Source: Actinomycetota bacterium (GTDB lineage Bacteria > Actinomycetota > Thermoleophilia > Gaiellales > Gaiellaceae). Taken from it: a stretch of DNA of 14,609 bases. The stretch covers positions 1-14,609 of the forward strand of contig JACCRW010000188.1 of assembly GCA_013813345.1 (NCBI GenBank). Direction: 5' to 3'. The translations under genes were made by a program, and so were the position numbers. This document shows positions 12,636 through 14,609 of this stretch, piece after piece. The stretch's first letter is position 1, and every line of letters begins with the position of its first letter. The notes below the pieces were generated by a model, which ran no database searches, had not been told where the DNA came from, and was given only the letters and a program-made list of their open reading frames with translations.

Positions 12636-12650
12636 CGTCGGAAAGAACGG
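12619..12650 (+). terminator. Perfect 14-bp hairpin spanning the rpmA stop codon
   Basis: CCGTTCTTTCCGAC (12619-12632) pairs without mismatch with GTCGGAAAGAACGG (12637-12650) around a TAAC loop, whose TAA is the rpmA stop codon. G12618-T12651 could add a wobble pair. There is no U-run after it, so it may be a non-canonical or Rho-assisted terminator, a 3'-end stabiliser, or a processing site. obg begins 12 nt later. Confidence 0.55.
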
Positions 12651-12662
12651 TTAGAAGAGCGC

Positions 12663-13859
12663 GTGTTTCACGATCGCGCGTCGATTCACGTGCTGGCTGG
12701 TCGCGGCGGCGACGGCGGCCTCAGCTTCCGGCGCGAGAAGCACGTGCCTCGAGGCGGACCTGACGGGGGCGACGGTGGCCGAGGCGGCGACGTGATCCTC
12801 GTCGCGAACGACGATCTCCGCGATCTCTCGGCCTTCCGCCGGAAGACGAGGTTCAAGGCCGGCCGCGGCGAGCCGGGCCGGGGCTCCCGCAAGCACGGCG
12901 CCGACGGCGCCACGATCGTGCTCGAGGTCCCGGTCGGTACGCAGGTCTCGACGCCCGACGGCACTCCGATCTCCGACCTCAAGACGCCCCGGGCGCGGAT
13001 CGTCCTCGCGCGTGGCGGTAACGGCGGCCGCGGCAACGCGCGCTTCGCCACCCCGACTCGCCAGACGCCCCGCTTCGCCGAGGTGGGCGATCCGCCCGAG
13101 CAGGCGGAGGTCGAGCTTCACCTGAAGCTGCTCGCCGACGCCGCCCTCGCAGGGCTTCCGAACGCCGGCAAGTCGTCGCTCCTGCGCCGGATCTCGAACG
13201 CGAAGCCGAAGGTGGCCGAGTATCCGTTCACGACCCTCGCGCCCGTCCTTGGCACCGTCGAGTCGCCGGACGGCGCGCAGCTGACCGTCGCCGACGTGCC
13301 CGGGCTGATCGAGGGCGCGAGCGAGGGAATCGGTCTCGGCCACGAGTTTCTCGCCCATCTGGAGCGCGCGCGCGTGCTGCTGCACGTGATCGACGCCGCC
13401 GAGGACGACGTGGAGGAGCGCTTCCGGACGATCGACCGCGAGCTCGCGCTCTACGGTGCCGGTCTCGAGGAGCGGCCGCAGGCGATCGTCCTCAACAAGG
13501 TGGATGCTGTCCGCGGCTCGCCGAGCTTTCAGCTCGACGACCCGCGGATAGTCGAGATCTTCCACGTCTCTGCGCTCACCGGCGAGGGAATCGAGCAGTT
13601 CAAGCGACGGTTGTTCACCCTCATTCCGCCTATTCCTCCGGTGCCGGAGGCAGCGGAGGAACCGGAACTCGAAGAGTTCCGGGACTACCGCCCGCAGCCG
13701 CCTGCCCGCCGTGCCTACCGGATCTACCGCACGGATCGCGGCTTCCGCGTCGTCGGCGAAGCGCCGACGGGAGAGGAGCTCGAGGCCGCTCTCGAGGCGG
13801 CCGGGGTCCGAAAGGGCCAAGACGTCGAGCTCGGCGATGAGACCATGGAATGGCAGTAG
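12663..13859 (+). CDS. obg: Obg GTPase, ribosome assembly factor
   Basis: A 398-aa GTPase that binds the 50S subunit and links late ribosome assembly to stress and growth control. The Gly-rich Obg fold covers residues 1-157 (RGGDGGLSFRREKHVPRGGPDGGDGGRGGDV). The G domain (about 158-325) has the P-loop G164-LPNAGKSS with K170, the switch-region threonine in PFTTLAPVLG, DVPGLIEGA for G3, NKVDA at 279-282 for G4, and SALTGEG for G5. A short OCT-like C-terminal domain (about 347-398) ends GDETMEWQ. The GTG start lies 27 nt after the rpmA stop and has only a weak ribosome-binding site (AGAAGAG), so expression may depend on rpmA readthrough. The last 10 nt overlap nadD. Confidence 0.96.
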   Translation: MFHDRASIHVLAGRGGDGGLSFRREKHVPRGGPDGGDGGRGGDVILVANDDLRDLSAFRRKTRFKAGRGEPGRGSRKHGADGATIVLEVPVGTQVSTPDGTPISDLKTPRARIVLARGGNGGRGNARFATPTRQTPRFAEVGDPPEQAEVELHLKLLADAALAGLPNAGKSSLLRRISNAKPKVAEYPFTTLAPVLGTVESPDGAQLTVADVPGLIEGASEGIGLGHEFLAHLERARVLLHVIDAAEDDVEERFRTIDRELALYGAGLEERPQAIVLNKVDAVRGSPSFQLDDPRIVEIFHVSALTGEGIEQFKRRLFTLIPPIPPVPEAAEEPELEEFRDYRPQPPARRAYRIYRTDRGFRVVGEAPTGEELEAALEAAGVRKGQDVELGDETMEWQ

Positions 13860-14389
13860 TCGGGATCCTCGGGGGCCGCTTCGACCCGCCGCATCTCGGC
13901 CACCTCGCGCTCGCCCGGGCGGCCGTGAAGCACTTCGCGATCGACGCGCTGCACGTGACCGTCGTGGCGGACGCCGCACACAAGCCCTCTGAGGCTCCTG
14001 CGTCGGATCGGCTCGAGCTGGCGCGCCTGACGTTCACAGAGCTCGGCGCGATCGTCGAGCTCGAGCCGCACCGGTATACGGTCGACGCGCTCGAGGCCTA
14101 CGGCTACGACGACCCGATCTTCCTGCTCGGCGCCGACGAGCTCGCCGCGTTCTCGACGTGGAAGGAGCCGGAGCGCGTGCTCGAGCTCGTCCGGCTCGGG
14201 GTCGCGGCCCGGCCCGGCTACGAGCCACCCCTCACCTCGTCGCGCGTCGAGCTCTTCGAGCTCGAGCCCCACGCGATCTCCTCCTCCGAGCTCCGCCGGC
14301 GGGTCCGGGAAGGGGAACCGCTCGACGGGCTCGTCGTCCCGGCGGTCGCCGACTACATCGAGGCGCACAGCCTCTACGTCCGGGGATGA
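13850..14389 (+). CDS. nadD: Nicotinate-nucleotide adenylyltransferase NadD
   Basis: A 179-aa enzyme that converts nicotinate mononucleotide and ATP to deamido-NAD, the penultimate NAD synthesis step. The nucleotidyl-transferase signature is G8-GRFDPPHLGH with H15 and H18 of HxGH. The substrate-binding region includes AHKPS and ELEPHRYTVDALEAYG, and FLLGADELAAFSTWKEPERVLE is the characteristic (L)GAD...W...I/V segment. The C-terminal motif ISSSELRRRV matches the ISSTxIR ATP-binding signature. It is slightly short for the family (usually 190-215 aa), but no motif is missing. The ATG overlaps the obg end by 10 nt, and the stop overlaps the rsfS start (ATGA). Confidence 0.94.
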   Translation: MAVVGILGGRFDPPHLGHLALARAAVKHFAIDALHVTVVADAAHKPSEAPASDRLELARLTFTELGAIVELEPHRYTVDALEAYGYDDPIFLLGADELAAFSTWKEPERVLELVRLGVAARPGYEPPLTSSRVELFELEPHAISSSELRRRVREGEPLDGLVVPAVADYIEAHSLYVRG

Positions 14390-14609
14390 CGGCTACACTC
14401 AGTCCTCTGAGCTCTCTGGAACAAGCACGCCGGATCGCCGCTCTAGCAGCGGACAAGCTGGCCGAAGACGTCGTCATCCTCGACATGCGACCCGTGTGCG
14501 TCTACACGGATTTCTTCGTGCTCGCAACCGGGCGGAATGCACGGCAGACGAAGTCGATCTACGACGAGGTCTACGGCCAGCTCAAGGCAGAGGCGAAGCT
14601 GACCCCGCG
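14386..14609 (+). CDS. rsfS: Ribosomal silencing factor RsfS, 5' part, runs off the window
   Basis: The first 74 codons of an open frame that continues past the right edge. RsfS (Iojap/DUF143 family) binds L14 and blocks subunit joining under poor nutrition. After a short leader (MTATLSPLSS) the translation reads ARRIAALAADKLAEDVVILDMRPVCVYTDFFVLATGRNARQTKSIYDEVYGQLKAEA, matching the family's helix, LD-R, TD-FV-ATG and helix pattern. The ATG at 14386 overlaps the nadD stop by four bases, indicating coupled translation. nadD-rsfS is a very common pair. The C-terminal third is not in the window. Confidence 0.9.
   Translation, partial: MTATLSPLSSLEQARRIAALAADKLAEDVVILDMRPVCVYTDFFVLATGRNARQTKSIYDEVYGQLKAEAKLTP

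Noticed and set aside
12299..12763. A 154-aa + strand frame across the rplU-rpmA spacer and rpmA
   Set aside because: It runs through the palindromic spacer and then rpmA in another frame. The translation is Arg/Pro/Ala-rich and lacks a domain or ribosome-binding site.
14394..14399. TACACT as a -10 box for rsfS
   Set aside because: It lies inside the rsfS reading frame just after its ATG. Using it would need a non-standard CTG start further down. Overlap with nadD explains expression better.
1..14609. CRISPR arrays, insertion sequences, tRNA genes, prophage traits
   Set aside because: I found no regularly spaced repeats, transposase or integrase motifs, attachment-site duplications or tRNA-like cloverleaf sequences on either strand.

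Overview
The window is a high-GC bacterial chromosome segment of 14.6 kb. Every gene I can support is on the + strand, packed tightly with many stop/start overlaps. The gene order mreC-mreD-mrdA-rodA ... rne-rplU-rpmA-obg-nadD-rsfS is the actinobacterial arrangement. Features pointing to Actinomycetota, probably a deep lineage such as Thermoleophilia (Gaiellales/Solirubrobacterales), are the high GC, GTG/TTG starts, apparently leaderless starts with a TANNNT box six bases before the start codon, an RNase E/G with long charged tails, and an L21 with an extra C-terminal module. The lineage is inferred from style and synteny, not from a database match. I see no mobile element, CRISPR array, tRNA or rRNA.

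Region 1 (1-5464) is the cell-elongation operon: mreC, mreD, mrdA (PBP2), rodA and an uncharacterised gene with a DUF697-like C-terminus. The genes are 0-2 nt apart or overlap, so they are very probably co-translated. MreC/MreD scaffold the elongasome, RodA polymerises glycan and PBP2 cross-links it. mreB would be expected just left of the window.

Region 2 (5465-8608) is an accessory block between the shape genes and rne. It holds a small VOC-fold protein that appears leaderless, a secreted PepSY-like protein, an OmpR-family response regulator overlapping its histidine kinase, and an unrecognised 73-aa protein. The most interesting signal is a pair of matching direct repeats, TCTCAT-N5-TCTCAT and TCTCAT-N5-TTTCAT. 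One lies upstream of the PepSY gene and the other upstream of the regulator gene. Each is followed after exactly 10 nt by a -10-like hexamer. This looks like a self-controlled envelope-sensing circuit.

Region 3 (8609-14609) is the RNA-processing and ribosome-assembly block: rne, rplU (L21), rpmA (L27), obg, nadD and the 5' part of rsfS. RNase E/G carries the catalytic aspartates, the CPxC zinc motif and repeated Lys/Arg/Gly motifs in its tails. Intergenic structures are prominent: a two-tier hairpin in the rne leader, a leader hairpin before an SD-less rplU, a 103-nt imperfect palindrome between rplU and rpmA, and a 14-bp perfect hairpin with the rpmA stop codon in its loop.

Nothing here is a wholly unfamiliar multi-gene system. 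The candidates worth following are the PepSY/two-component circuit with its operators, the P-loop-less GTPase-like gene in the shape operon, the extended L21 and the rplU-rpmA palindrome.
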